A stretch of 64,000 nucleotides of DNA from Bacteroides sp. 519 (GCF_010500955.1 NZ_QVMJ01000011.1:124001-188000); one strand, 5' to 3'. Shown: positions 14,618 through 23,975, counted from the stretch's first letter. Numbers and translations: made by a program. Notes: generated from the sequence alone by a model not told the origin.

Positions 14618-16276
14618 ATGAATCCCGAACTAATATACTTCCTGAAAGTGAACCTTGCCATGGTAGTGTTCTATGGCTTTTACAGGTTATTCTTTTATAA
14701 AGATACGTTCTTTGGTTGGAGAAGAGTAACCTTACTCTCTTTCTTGGTAATCTCTTTCTTACATCCGCTTCTTAATATACAAGATTGGGCAAAGCAACAA
14801 GAACCTATAGTTGCAATGGCCGATATTTATGCAACCGTATTTATGCCCGAGTTTATGCCCGAACTTGTTCAGCCGGCATCTCCCAGCATTCAGAATAGTG
14901 CAGTTGTTGCACTCGAAGAAAAAACAAATCCGGCTACCATTTTATTTTATGTATATCTTGGCATTGCAGCACTATTAGTAACCCGGTTATTGGTGCAGTT
15001 ATTCGGATTGTTGAAACTAAGGTTACAAACCACTACAGTATATATTAAGGATGTTAAAGTGCAAATGCTCAATAAACAAGCCGGACCATTTTCTTTCTTC
15101 AAATGGATATTTATATACCCGGATGCCCATACGGAAGAAGAGTTAAAAGAAATACTAACCCACGAACAGACTCATGCCCGGCAATGGCACTCAATCGATG
15201 TAATTTTTAGCGAACTGCTATGCGCTGTTTGCTGGTTTAATCCGTTTATATGGCTTATTAAAAGAGAAGTAAGAAGCAATCTGGAATATCTGGCCGACCG
15301 CAAGGTGCTGGAAACCGGACACGATTGCAAAACATACCAATACCACCTTCTGGGATTGGCACATAACAAACAGGTAGCTACCCTATATAATAACTTTAAT
15401 GTATTACCCCTAAAAAAACGAATTAAGATGATGAACAAACGAAGAACCAAAGCAATTGGAAGAGCCAAATATTTTATCTTCCCCCTACTGGCTGCCTTAC
15501 TATTATTGGTTAGTAATATTGAGGCCATAGCACGCACAACCGAAAGAGTTATTGAAGACATTGTAACAACCACTGGAGAAAGTATTGAAACAATTGATCA
15601 GGAAGATCCTGTTGTTGAGATGGCGCACAAGATGCCCAACTTCCCGGGAGGCAACAGTGAACTTATGAAATTCTTAAATAAGAATGTTAAGTATCCGGCT
15701 ATGAATTCGGATGCCAAAATACAAGGACGAGTTATTGTGCAGTTTGTAGTAAACAAAGATGGCTCTATTTCGGATATGGCTATTAAACGTAGTGTAGACC
15801 CTTATTTAGATAAGGAAGCACTTCGTGTTATTGCAGCTATGCCTAAATGGGAACCAGCCAAAAACGAGGCGGGAGAAATTGTACGTTGCAGGTATACTCT
15901 TCCAGTACAATTCCGTTCTCCTGAATATACCCCTAAAAAAGTAAAAGCTGTTGTTGGAGAAGACGGAATATTTCAAATAGTAGAAAAAATGCCACAGTTT
16001 CCCGGAGGACAAACTGCTTTGATGAATTATTTAAATACAAACATTGTATATCCGGAAGCAGCAAAGGCTAATAAAGTACAAGGGCGCGTTATTGTACAGT
16101 TTGTAGTGAATAAAAACGGAGATGTAGAAAATCCTGTAATTGTACGCCCAGTTAATCCGGAATTGGATACAGAAACAATAAGGGTTATAAAAAGTATGCC
16201 CAAATGGATACCCGGCGAACAGGATGGTACACCTGTAAATTGCAAATATACCGTACCTGTGCAGTTTAAGCTTTAA
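14618..16276 (+). CDS. BlaR1-like M56 membrane protease with two TonB C-terminal domains
   Basis: 552 residues. Membrane helices in the first 130 residues lead to a cytoplasmic gluzincin site, THEQTHARQWHSID (H182, E183, H186), as in BlaR1/MecR1, then another helix at about 292-310. The periplasmic part is not a penicillin-binding domain. It has two consecutive TonB_C-type domains, each opening with MPxFPGG and containing IQGRVIVQFVVNKDG or VQGRVIVQFVVNKNG (about 340-430 and 455-552). It is co-transcribed with the BlaI-like repressor. It should sense an envelope signal and trigger repressor cleavage, but the ligand is unlikely to be a beta-lactam bound by this part. Confidence 0.92.
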   Translation: MNPELIYFLKVNLAMVVFYGFYRLFFYKDTFFGWRRVTLLSFLVISFLHPLLNIQDWAKQQEPIVAMADIYATVFMPEFMPELVQPASPSIQNSAVVALEEKTNPATILFYVYLGIAALLVTRLLVQLFGLLKLRLQTTTVYIKDVKVQMLNKQAGPFSFFKWIFIYPDAHTEEELKEILTHEQTHARQWHSIDVIFSELLCAVCWFNPFIWLIKREVRSNLEYLADRKVLETGHDCKTYQYHLLGLAHNKQVATLYNNFNVLPLKKRIKMMNKRRTKAIGRAKYFIFPLLAALLLLVSNIEAIARTTERVIEDIVTTTGESIETIDQEDPVVEMAHKMPNFPGGNSELMKFLNKNVKYPAMNSDAKIQGRVIVQFVVNKDGSISDMAIKRSVDPYLDKEALRVIAAMPKWEPAKNEAGEIVRCRYTLPVQFRSPEYTPKKVKAVVGEDGIFQIVEKMPQFPGGQTALMNYLNTNIVYPEAAKANKVQGRVIVQFVVNKNGDVENPVIVRPVNPELDTETIRVIKSMPKWIPGEQDGTPVNCKYTVPVQFKL

Positions 16277-16279
16277 ACT

Positions 16280-16400
16280 TAAAGGCGCGAAGGGATGAAA
16301 GCGCGAAGGCGCGAAAGGGGAAGATCTTTTACACTTTTACCCTTTCGCGCCTTCATCCTTTCGTGCCTTCGCGCTTTATATCCCTTCGCGCTTTATATCC
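16280..16400. repeat. Hairpin with AAGGCGCGAAGG-word stem
   Basis: Left arm 16280-16320 (words AAGGCGCGAAGGG, GAAAGCGCG), A/T-rich loop with AGATCT, right arm about 16340-16400 (CCTTTCGCGCCTTCATCC and repeats of CCCTTCGCGCTTTATAT). The right arm runs into the stop codon of the converging HTH gene (16393). It may serve as a two-way terminator. It lacks the ATGCGGCAT core. Confidence 0.8.
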
Positions 16401-17349
16401 CTGCAACAATCATCCGTTGTTCTTTAAAAAACAACTTACGTTCTTTCTCGCCACTACCCGAAATCAGGCTTGATACTTTCTTCAGCGAGTTTATCCATTG
16501 ATGCACTCTGTGGCCTGTTTCATAATCTTTCAGGATACCAGAATGTATGAAGAATGATTTAAACATAGATACATAATCATTTTCGCATAGGTAATAAGAA
16601 CTGCTAACCCCTATATTTAAATTGGTAACATAAAACTCCATTTGCTTCTCAATAAAAAGAGAATTTTCAGTAAGTTTTTCTATATCAGCCAGTAAATCAA
16701 GCAGATCTTGTTTTATTAACTCTGTCTCTTCGGTAGTTAAAGCATGAATATGGTTGAAATACTTAATGTCGTTTGCCAAATTCCATATCAGAGAACGGTC
16801 CCAGATGTAGAAAATTGATTTGGATCTGTGGAAAATCCTCTTCACAGTATTGTGAATAAGATTCAATCTCTCGGGCAGCTCCCAATGCGAATAATAGTTG
16901 AACCGCGATGAGCCCACAAAATAGTGTCCCCATTTAAAATAAACAAACTTACATAAATACGGATAATCAATATAGAGTTCTACCGGCAATGATTCAACTA
17001 CCGATCCTATTTCTATTTCATCTTCATTTTTTGTGGTTAACACAGTAACCAATTCTTCCATATAGCATAAAAAATCCTCCATGGAAACAGATACGGGAGA
17101 ATTCATTTTAAAAGATATGGGTATATAATCTTGTTGCAGGTTCAACAATAAATCGAGCGAAATATCCAGTTCTTTAGCTAGTATCCCCATTTCGCGGATA
17201 GTAAATTGTACTTTTCCATTCATCCTACGGGCTACCGATTCTTTTTCAATCCGTAAAATATCAGTTACAGTCGAAATTAGTTCGGCTTTCCTGGATGCTT
17301 TCTGGCTCAAAGCATCAACAAAACTCTCAAGTAAATCTGTTTTATTCAT
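16393..17349 (-). CDS. HTH-domain protein of unknown function
   Basis: 318 residues. The first about 70 residues look like an XRE-type helix-turn-helix (AELISTVTDILRIEKESVAR then RMNGKVQFTIREMGILAKEL, DISLDLLLN). The remaining 250 are mostly helical with aromatic residues and no domain I recognise. Similar-sized regulators with an N-terminal HTH and an undefined helical C-terminus are common in Bacteroidota. It is transcribed alone from its own -7 box (17375-17382) and its stop codon lies in the hairpin arm it shares with the BlaR-like gene. Confidence 0.7.
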   Translation of the reverse strand: MNKTDLLESFVDALSQKASRKAELISTVTDILRIEKESVARRMNGKVQFTIREMGILAKELDISLDLLLNLQQDYIPISFKMNSPVSVSMEDFLCYMEELVTVLTTKNEDEIEIGSVVESLPVELYIDYPYLCKFVYFKWGHYFVGSSRFNYYSHWELPERLNLIHNTVKRIFHRSKSIFYIWDRSLIWNLANDIKYFNHIHALTTEETELIKQDLLDLLADIEKLTENSLFIEKQMEFYVTNLNIGVSSSYYLCENDYVSMFKSFFIHSGILKDYETGHRVHQWINSLKKVSSLISGSGEKERKLFFKEQRMIVAGI

Positions 17350-17374
17350 GGCTGGTTTTGCAATATTATAATAG

Positions 17375-17382
17375 CAAAACTA
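17375..17382 (-). promoter_or_regulatory. -7 box (TAGTTTTG) for the HTH gene
   Basis: Minus-strand TAGTTTTG, 26 bp before the ATG at 17349. No clear -33 element. Confidence 0.45.
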
Positions 17383-17466
17383 GTCTTTTTTGTTTATAAA
17401 TCGGTACGCTAAATATCCTTTTTATTCGTCTGTAAGTCCTTATTTAACCGGGATCATTACAATTCG

Positions 17467-18576
17467 TTATTTCTTACTTATTTCAACTATTTGTGTTGGC
17501 GGTTGTTCATCATTTCTGCGATTAACCTGCTTAACTACATTTTCTGCAATTGCTATAAATGCCTGTCCTGTAACCGAATCTTCATTAAGTACTACTGGTG
17601 TGCCTTCATCGCCTCCTTCGCGAATGCTTTGTACCAAAGGAACCTGTCCCAGTAAAGGTACCTGCATCTCTTCGGCAAGTTTGGCTGCACCATCTTTTCC
17701 AAAGATGTAATATTTGTTTTCAGGAAGTTCGGCAGGAGTAAACCAGGCCATATTTTCGATCAATCCAATAATGGGAACGTTTACTTTATCGTTGGTAAAC
17801 ATATTGATTCCTTTACGGGCATCGGCCAAAGCTACTTCTTGCGGTGTACTTACAACAATAGCACCTGTTAATGCAAGTGTTTGAACAATGGTAAGATGAA
17901 TATCGCTTGTGCCGGGAGGTAAATCTATCAGGAAATAATCCAGTTCTCCCCATTCAGCATCGCCAATAAGCTGTTTCAATGCATTGCTTGCCATACCTCC
18001 GCGCCACAAGGTAGCTTGGTCGGGATCGACAAAGAAACCGATCGACAATAGCTTAACTCCGTATTTTTCGATTGGGATAATCATGTCTCGCCCATCTATT
18101 TTCTCGGCATAAGGACGAGCATCTTCTACATGAAACATTTTGGGCATGGAAGGGCCAAAGATATCGGCATCTAACAGTCCTACTTTATAACCCATCTTTG
18201 CCAGAGCCACAGCTAGGTTAGCTGCCACGGTAGACTTCCCTACTCCGCCTTTTCCGGAAGATACGCCAATAATATTTTTAACCTGTGGCAAGAGTTTACC
18301 TGCTTCGGGACGGGGTGCTTGCTTCGATTTTATATTGATGTTACCTACTATTTCAACTTCTTTATTTACATAAGTAAGGATTGCTGCTTCCGAAGCCTTA
18401 ACAATAGATTTAATGAAGGGATCGGTAGGCTTTTCGAAAATCAGCGAAAAGGATACTTTCATTCCGTCAATGCGCATGTCATCGTCAACCATGCCAGACT
18501 CTACTATGTTTTTACCTGTTCCTGGGTATCTTACTGTTGCAAGCGCATCAAGAATTAGTTTGGGATATAATGTCAT
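17467..18576 (-). CDS. Mrp/ApbC-type P-loop ATPase, iron-sulfur cluster carrier
   Basis: 369 residues. An N-terminal MIP18/DUF59 domain (about 1-75) is followed by a ParA-like ATPase with GVSSGKGGVGKSTVAANLA (K109 and K114), DADIFGPSMPKMF, and DLPPGTSDIHLT. Such proteins carry and deliver 4Fe-4S clusters. The CPxC pair that bridges the cluster in studied members is absent: the equivalent place reads MAWFTPAELPENKYYIFG. The start at 18576 (MTLYPKLILDALAT) is chosen because the longer frame to 18660 only translates a hairpin arm. It lies downstream of trmB on the same strand. Confidence 0.93.
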   Translation of the reverse strand: MTLYPKLILDALATVRYPGTGKNIVESGMVDDDMRIDGMKVSFSLIFEKPTDPFIKSIVKASEAAILTYVNKEVEIVGNINIKSKQAPRPEAGKLLPQVKNIIGVSSGKGGVGKSTVAANLAVALAKMGYKVGLLDADIFGPSMPKMFHVEDARPYAEKIDGRDMIIPIEKYGVKLLSIGFFVDPDQATLWRGGMASNALKQLIGDAEWGELDYFLIDLPPGTSDIHLTIVQTLALTGAIVVSTPQEVALADARKGINMFTNDKVNVPIIGLIENMAWFTPAELPENKYYIFGKDGAAKLAEEMQVPLLGQVPLVQSIREGGDEGTPVVLNEDSVTGQAFIAIAENVVKQVNRRNDEQPPTQIVEISKK

Positions 18577-18577
18577 A

Positions 18578-18695
18578 AGTAATGAGTTTTGAGTAATGAG
18601 TTTTGAGTAGTGAGTAATGAGTAGTGAGTTATGAGTAATGAGTTTTGAGTTATGCGGCATCGTTACTCAAAACTCACTACTCACTACTCATTACT
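18578..18695. repeat. Intergenic hairpin between trmB and mrp, core ATGCGGCATCG
   Basis: Left arm 18578-18651 (words AATGAGTTTTGAGT, GAGTAGTGAGT), core ATGCGGCATCG at 18652-18662, right arm 18663-18695 (ACTCAAAACTCACTACTC). One end touches the mrp start codon and the other contains the trmB stop. The left arm is about twice as long as the right, so copy number of the word differs between arms. Confidence 0.9.
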
Positions 18696-19446
18696 TCTTT
18701 TGTAGACTGCTTCTTTTACTTCGGTTGTAACTGCGATAAGAATCAAGTTCTATTTCTATTTCGGGTTCAACCAGATTACCTTCGGTAGGTAAAAGAAACT
18801 TTAAGTATTTAATATCTAAGCCGCGATCCAGCCATTGTTGTTCATAATAGGTTTTAATTCCTAATATATCATCAACTAACCCGGAGTTATACAGGTTTTC
18901 TGTAATAAACTCAACCGGCAGCTTGTTTTCTTCTATCATGTATTTGGTATAAGTGTACATGAAGTTGCTATCTGTTTTTACATGGATAATGCCTTTATCT
19001 TTCAGAAATTTGCGATAGCGTTCCATAAAATACGTTGAGGTGAGGCGTTTAGTAGCCTTCTTCATCTGTGGATCAGAAAAAGTAAGCCATATTTCGCTTA
19101 CCTCGTCTTTTCCAAAGAAACGGTCAATAATTTCTATATTGGTACGTAAGAAAGCTACATTCTTCATGCCTTTTTCCAACGATTCGGTAGCGCCACTCCA
19201 CATACGGGCACCTTTTATATCTACTGCAATGAAATTCTTATCTGGAAACATTGCACCCAGGCCAACGGTGTATTCGCCCCGGCCGCAACCTAATTCCAGC
19301 ACAATTGGATTATCGTTTTTAAAGAATTCCTTATTCCATTTACCTGCCATTTCGAAAGGAATATTATCGGCAACGGAATAAGGATATTCAAATACATGCG
19401 GATAGCTTGCCATGTCGGCAAACTTCTGTAGTTTATTTTTTCCCAC
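18691..19446 (-). CDS. trmB: tRNA (guanine-N7-)-methyltransferase TrmB
   Basis: 251 residues with the class I methyltransferase motif [15 protein letters not shown], the acidic [10 protein letters not shown], and the TrmB signature [19 protein letters not shown] (the usual form is PDPWPKKRHxKRR). It forms m7G46 in the variable loop of tRNAs with SAM. The motif differs from the proteobacterial one but fits the Bacteroidota branch. It lies between two core-bearing hairpins, one against its start (19457-19539) and one over its stop. Confidence 0.92.
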   Translation of the reverse strand: MGKNKLQKFADMASYPHVFEYPYSVADNIPFEMAGKWNKEFFKNDNPIVLELGCGRGEYTVGLGAMFPDKNFIAVDIKGARMWSGATESLEKGMKNVAFLRTNIEIIDRFFGKDEVSEIWLTFSDPQMKKATKRLTSTYFMERYRKFLKDKGIIHVKTDSNFMYTYTKYMIEENKLPVEFITENLYNSGLVDDILGIKTYYEQQWLDRGLDIKYLKFLLPTEGNLVEPEIEIELDSYRSYNRSKRSSLQKK

Positions 19447-19456
19447 AACATTAAAA

Positions 19457-19539
19457 AGTTGAGAGTTGAGAATTGAGAGTTGAGAGTTAAAAGTTATGCC
19501 GTATGGTAACTCTCAACTCTCAACTCTTAACTCTCAACT
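19457..19539. repeat. Intergenic hairpin, GAGAGTT stem, core ATGCCGTATGG
   Basis: Left arm 19457-19494 (GAGAGTT heptads), core ATGCCGTATGG at 19496-19506 (one base off ATGCCGCATGG), right arm 19507-19539 (AACTCTC heptads). It lies between the ilvE stop and the trmB start. Confidence 0.88.
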
Positions 19540-19542
19540 AGT

Positions 19543-20559
19543 TTATAGTACTGTTACCCAATTATGAGTATCAGGCTCGTCGCCACATTGAATGGCCATT
19601 AGTTTATTATATAGTTTTGTACAAACCGGTCCTGCTTCGCCATCTTTACTAAAGATGTATGATTTATTTTCGTCTAAATCGTCTATTTTTCCCACAGGAC
19701 TTATAACGGCTGCTGTACCACAGGCTCCTGCTTCTTCGAAAGTGCTTAGTTCCTCAACCGGAACAGGGCGGCATTCTACAGTCATTCCCAAGTCTTCGGC
19801 CAGAACCATTAAACTTTTGTTGGTGATTGAAGGCAGGATAGAGTCTGATTTCGGAGTGATGTACGAGTTTCCACGGATTCCAAAGAAGTTGGCAGGGCCA
19901 CATTCGTCAATGTATTTTTTTTCTTTTGCATCCAGGTACAATACTGCCGAGTATCCTAAGCGATGTGCTTCTTCGCCTGCCATAAGGCTGGCTGCATAGT
20001 TACCACCTATTTTATAACGGCCTGTACCCAACGGAGCAACACGGTCGTAATGACGCAAAATAGCATAAGGAGAAGGTTTGAAACCTGTTTTAAAGTAAGG
20101 ACCTACCGGGGTTACCAGCACCAGAAACATATATTCTTTGGCAGGCTTAACACCTACTTCGGCACCTGTACCAATTAATAACGGACGAATATAGAGAGAG
20201 GCACCACTTCCATAAGGAGGAACAAAGCGCTCGTTCAATTGTACTACTTTAGTAATGGCTTCTTCAAAACGTTCAACTGGTAACTCGGCCATCATAATAC
20301 CCTGGCAAGATAGTTGCATACGTTTTGCGTTTTCTTCCATACGGAATATACGAACTTTGCCATCTTTTCCACGGAAAGCTTTTAATCCTTCAAATGATTC
20401 CTGGCCATAGTGAAGACAGGTGGCAGCCATGTGAATATTAATATACTCGCTGCTGCTTATTTCGAGTTCACCCCATGCACCATTGCGGTAATTGATTCTC
20501 ACGTTATAGTCTGTTGGCATATAGCCAAAAGACAGATTTGACCAATCGATTTCTTTCAT
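19543..20559 (-). CDS. ilvE: Branched-chain amino acid aminotransferase
   Basis: 338 residues, fold-type IV PLP aminotransferase of the long (BCAT2-like) form. It carries CLHYGQESFEGLKAFRGKDG, the PLP lysine region GTGRYKIGGNYAASLMAG, YLDAKEKKYIDECGPANFFG, and near the end EEAGACGTAAVISPVGKI. It catalyses the last step of leucine, isoleucine and valine synthesis and the first of their breakdown. It is first in a minus-strand series with trmB and mrp, separated from them by hairpins, so it may be transcribed alone. Confidence 0.96.
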   Translation of the reverse strand: MKEIDWSNLSFGYMPTDYNVRINYRNGAWGELEISSSEYINIHMAATCLHYGQESFEGLKAFRGKDGKVRIFRMEENAKRMQLSCQGIMMAELPVERFEEAITKVVQLNERFVPPYGSGASLYIRPLLIGTGAEVGVKPAKEYMFLVLVTPVGPYFKTGFKPSPYAILRHYDRVAPLGTGRYKIGGNYAASLMAGEEAHRLGYSAVLYLDAKEKKYIDECGPANFFGIRGNSYITPKSDSILPSITNKSLMVLAEDLGMTVECRPVPVEELSTFEEAGACGTAAVISPVGKIDDLDENKSYIFSKDGEAGPVCTKLYNKLMAIQCGDEPDTHNWVTVL

Positions 20560-20587
20560 AATCCGTTATTGTTTTTTAATTCTCCAG

Positions 20588-20595
20588 CAAAAATA
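20588..20595 (-). promoter_or_regulatory. -7 box (TATTTTTG) for ilvE
   Basis: Minus-strand TATTTTTG, 29 bp before the ATG. The rest of the 319-bp divergent gap to 20878 shows no repeat or frame apart from the plus-strand -7 box at 20839. Confidence 0.45.
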
Positions 20596-20838
20596 CTTTT
20601 TATTATTTAAATGCTAAAGAGAAAGTTAATGATATTCAAGAATGAGTTAAAGCTTTTCAGCCGATAGCTATTTTTTGAGTTATAACTCCTGGCGAAACGA
20701 TAACTTCTTTAACTCTTGGAAGAGTGTGAATGGCCTGTCTATATCGGGCTGAGAATAAAAACGGAACATATTGTTTTTAAACGAGTTACAATTCCCGATT
20801 GTCCATATTGTGTCTATACGAAGCATACATAAAAGCTA

Positions 20839-20846
20839 TACATTTG
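20839..20846 (+). promoter_or_regulatory. -7 box (TACATTTG) for the glycosyltransferase-like gene
   Basis: TACATTTG, 32 bp before the ATG at 20879. No TTG at 19-20 bp. Confidence 0.5.
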
Positions 20847-20878
20847 TATAATTATAAATATAAAATACAAGAAACGCA

Positions 20879-21859
20879 ATGTATACTTTTCTTTTTGATA
20901 TGCAGCCCAACACTGGTAATGTACGAATAACATTGAAACTAGCCACCATGCTGTACGAAATGGGGCATGAAGTGTATTACACAGATACGTCGGACTCTGT
21001 ATTTACATCCGGATTACTTGATAAAGGAATTGGTCGGGTGTATTATCCCAACGATCTCCATTGGTTTAGCCCTCACATGGTATTGTTGGATTATGGGTTA
21101 AAAGAAAAAGCAACATTTTACCAGCAACAAGGTATAAAATATATATTTATTGATGCACATTTATTGAATAGTGCACCTCAACACAAAACAGATGTGCCGG
21201 TAATGTACTTGCCACCCTCGGACGATGAAACACCATTACTACACAATCCGGATGATGCCATGATGGATTGGTTGTCCACAATAAAAAAAGATAAAAATAA
21301 CATCCTGATAATTGGTCTGCTTGAAGAAGGAATGCCTCCACAAAAGCTCGACAGGTTTTACGAAGTAATCAAAAAAAGCTGCATAAATAACAAGCAGTAC
21401 AAAGTAATGTTGCTAAGTAACAATGAACAAAACACTGCACAGCTGTCTCTTCTTCCGGATAATATGACTTTATATCGTTTCATGAATCTTTCGCCCATAC
21501 TTCCTATGTGCGATATTGCCCTCATTTCTGGTGATTTGAATACAATGTTTGAAGGAATCAAAGCCCAATTACCTGCACTGGTTTACCCGGCAAAAGATGA
21601 GTACAATTTTCGCATCAGTCAGTATGTAAACCATGGGCTGGGCATATATAGTGAAGTGAAAAAAGTAACACCAAAAATGTTTGAACAACAAATAAACCGG
21701 ATGATGCAAAACAAGATAGATATGTATGAAAAGCTGCAAAAAACCCAAGATGCATTCAACGATGAAAACGAACAATTGAAACAGAAAATTGCATACTTTA
21801 TTAAAGACATGGAAGAAAATTTAAGAATGGAAGGAGCTAATTGGAGTTATAGGAGTTAA
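20879..21859 (+). CDS. Glycosyltransferase-like protein (GT-B fold, UGT/MGT-like)
   Basis: 326 residues. The N-terminus, FDMQPNTGNVRITLKLATML then YEMGHEVYYTD, has the glycine-rich loop and helix of GT-B enzymes that search for a sugar acceptor. The C-terminal half has CDIALISGDLNTMFEGIKAQ LPALVYPA in the position where UGT/MGT enzymes bind the nucleotide sugar (usually HGGxGT...P). That HGG motif is replaced by SGD, so donor use is uncertain. There is no signal peptide or membrane span. It is transcribed alone. Best call is a divergent glycosyltransferase of unknown acceptor. Confidence 0.6.
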   Translation: MYTFLFDMQPNTGNVRITLKLATMLYEMGHEVYYTDTSDSVFTSGLLDKGIGRVYYPNDLHWFSPHMVLLDYGLKEKATFYQQQGIKYIFIDAHLLNSAPQHKTDVPVMYLPPSDDETPLLHNPDDAMMDWLSTIKKDKNNILIIGLLEEGMPPQKLDRFYEVIKKSCINNKQYKVMLLSNNEQNTAQLSLLPDNMTLYRFMNLSPILPMCDIALISGDLNTMFEGIKAQLPALVYPAKDEYNFRISQYVNHGLGIYSEVKKVTPKMFEQQINRMMQNKIDMYEKLQKTQDAFNDENEQLKQKIAYFIKDMEENLRMEGANWSYRS

Positions 21860-21917
21860 AGCTTGTCAGCCAATAGATTAAATCTATTTTTTTCTTTGAA
21901 TTAATGAAAGTAAAGTT

Positions 21918-21925
21918 TACATTTG
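21918..21925 (+). promoter_or_regulatory. -7 box (TACATTTG) for the TPR regulator
   Basis: TACATTTG, 26 bp before the ATG at 21952. Confidence 0.5.
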
Positions 21926-21951
21926 CGTACAAATAAAAATATCTGCTTACA

Positions 21952-23808
21952 ATGAAAAGCCAATTCTTATTTATTATACTAGTTCTATTTTTTTCTTCCT
22001 GCACTCACCAAAAGGATGAGGCCCTGCTACCCGAACTTATTCGCGCTGAATCCATTATGTATCAACACCCCGACAGTGCATTGACAATATTAGAAAAAAT
22101 GCCTATGCCTGTTGCCTCTAACCGCCTGCAACATGCCACTTGGTGCTTGTTACTTACACAAGCACGGTATAAAAATTATATCGACGAATCGAACGATTCG
22201 TTAATAGACATAGCCTACCAGTATTTTATGGAACAAGATAATCCGCATAGAAAAGCATTGGCTTTGTATTTGGAAGGGGCACTAAACGAAGAATGGCGTG
22301 AGGCAGAAAAAGCTACGCAATTTTATTTGGATGCAAGCAAAGAGATTGAAAAAACAGAGGATTATCAACTGGGGCATCTGATATATTCGGGGTTGGGGAA
22401 TATATATATATATCGTCAATTGTATCAATACGCAGAAGAAGCTTTTATAAAGAGTTTGGATTATGCTAAATTGTCTGGAAATAATTCCTATATATCTGCT
22501 GCATTGTCCTATCTTGGTAGAATATCTGCTTCCTTAAAAGATTGGAAAAAAAGTGTTGAGTATTATAAGATGTCTGCTGAAGCTGCAAGAAAAACGAAAA
22601 ATATACGAGCGATCAATCGTGCACTAAATGAACTGTCTTCAGTGTATACTCGAATGGGAGAGTATTCGCATGCTCTTGAATATATTCAAAAATCACTTGA
22701 TTTGAAAATGGACCAAAATATGGATTTGCCCCAGAATTTACTAACAATAGGTGATCTTTATCGATCAATAGAAAAAAATGATTCAGCATACTATTATCTA
22801 AACAAATCTTTGTTAACGGATAACATTTACACAAAAAGATCTGCATACAAAGCTTTATATTATTTAAGTCAGAAAGAAAAGAAATATAAAGAGGCTATAG
22901 GGTATGGAGATAAATTTCAGTTCTATTCAGATTCCATTCATAAAATAGAACGTGGTCGTGCACTTATTGAAATGCAGGAAAAATATAATCAGGAAAAAGT
23001 TATAAATGAAAAGAATCAGTTGAAAATAGAAAGAGACCGTGTGGTTCGTAATTCATTAATACTGTTAATTGCACTACTAATTATTATAGCTCTTTTGATT
23101 TTTGTATATCAACGCAAATTAATACGAAAACAACGTACTATTCAAAAACATCAGGAAGAGATAAAAAACTACACCTTGAAAATTTTTGCAAATGAATCGC
23201 AAATTAGCCGAAACGAAAACCGGATAAGCGAACTTATGGCAGAAATGGAACAGAACAATGATGTTCAGGAACTGTTGGAAGAACAACAAAAAGCCATAAC
23301 CGAAATTCAAATTCAGAATGAAGCTTTAAATAAAGAAAACAGTGAGTTGCAAAAAAATGTATCCCTCTATTCAGCATCGTTGAAAGAAAAATTACAGGAA
23401 TTGGAAACTTTAATGGTTTTATCCGAGGAAAACAAATGCTTGCGTAACCGCGAAAAATTTCTTTGCACCCATTTATTAGAATATATAAAGGAACTGAATA
23501 CCTTAAAGAAGAAACCTAAATACCTGGACACAATACAGTGGGCAGAAATACTAAGAACCATGAATTGGTTATTCGATAACTTTGCCGAACGACTAGCCAA
23601 AGAATTTCCGCAACTTACTGAAGACGATATACAACTGTGTTGCCTGATAAAGCTAGGTATACCTGTTGCAAATATTGCTACCATAATAGCAATACTACCT
23701 ACATCTGTATCTAAACGAAAACTCAGATTGAAAGAACGGATTATGCAGGGATTGGGAAAACCGTTCGGCAAGAATCAAACACTGGATGTTTGGATACAAA
23801 ACTATTAA
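21952..23808 (+). CDS. TPR-membrane-coiled coil-HTH regulator (lipoprotein-type leader)
   Basis: 618 residues. A lipoprotein-like signal ends at C17 (FFSSCTHQ). TPR repeats fill about 40-330. One membrane span is at about 364-386 (SLILLIALLIIIALLIFVYQ), followed by a long coiled coil (about 390-500) and a C-terminal segment (DDIQLCCLIKLGIPVANIAT then VSKRKLRLKERIMQGLGK) that resembles a LuxR-type helix-turn-helix. The layout, periplasmic TPR sensor with a cytoplasmic DNA-binding end, is widespread and poorly studied in Bacteroidota. The gene at 47969-49867 has the same architecture. It is transcribed alone. Confidence 0.8.
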   Translation: MKSQFLFIILVLFFSSCTHQKDEALLPELIRAESIMYQHPDSALTILEKMPMPVASNRLQHATWCLLLTQARYKNYIDESNDSLIDIAYQYFMEQDNPHRKALALYLEGALNEEWREAEKATQFYLDASKEIEKTEDYQLGHLIYSGLGNIYIYRQLYQYAEEAFIKSLDYAKLSGNNSYISAALSYLGRISASLKDWKKSVEYYKMSAEAARKTKNIRAINRALNELSSVYTRMGEYSHALEYIQKSLDLKMDQNMDLPQNLLTIGDLYRSIEKNDSAYYYLNKSLLTDNIYTKRSAYKALYYLSQKEKKYKEAIGYGDKFQFYSDSIHKIERGRALIEMQEKYNQEKVINEKNQLKIERDRVVRNSLILLIALLIIIALLIFVYQRKLIRKQRTIQKHQEEIKNYTLKIFANESQISRNENRISELMAEMEQNNDVQELLEEQQKAITEIQIQNEALNKENSELQKNVSLYSASLKEKLQELETLMVLSEENKCLRNREKFLCTHLLEYIKELNTLKKKPKYLDTIQWAEILRTMNWLFDNFAERLAKEFPQLTEDDIQLCCLIKLGIPVANIATIIAILPTSVSKRKLRLKERIMQGLGKPFGKNQTLDVWIQNY

Positions 23809-23864
23809 TCGGGAAGTGTTGCATGTGTATTTTTATCTATCTATAAATAATTACAATTTCCTTA

Positions 23865-23975
23865 TGCTGCAAAACGCAATTTCAAAATGCAGCATTTCAC
23901 TCTTTCGAAATGCAGCATTTTGATCCAACGAAATGCAGCATTTCGTCAATGCAAAATGCAGCATTTTGAAAATAG
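23865..23975. repeat. Tandem array C: AAATGCAGCATTT palindromes, 23-bp period
   Basis: TGCAGC (TGCTGC in the first) begins at 23865, 23888, 23911, 23934 and 23957, an exact 23-bp step. Four units contain the 13-bp palindrome AAATGC-A-GCATTT. Spacers between the palindromes vary. It lies 3' of the TPR regulator in a 770-bp gap without genes. From 23976 to about 24190 I see nothing notable. Confidence 0.88.

Noticed and set aside
20560..20878. Riboswitch or small RNA before the glycosyltransferase-like gene
   Set aside because: No stable fold or known motif visible; only promoter boxes for the two divergent genes.
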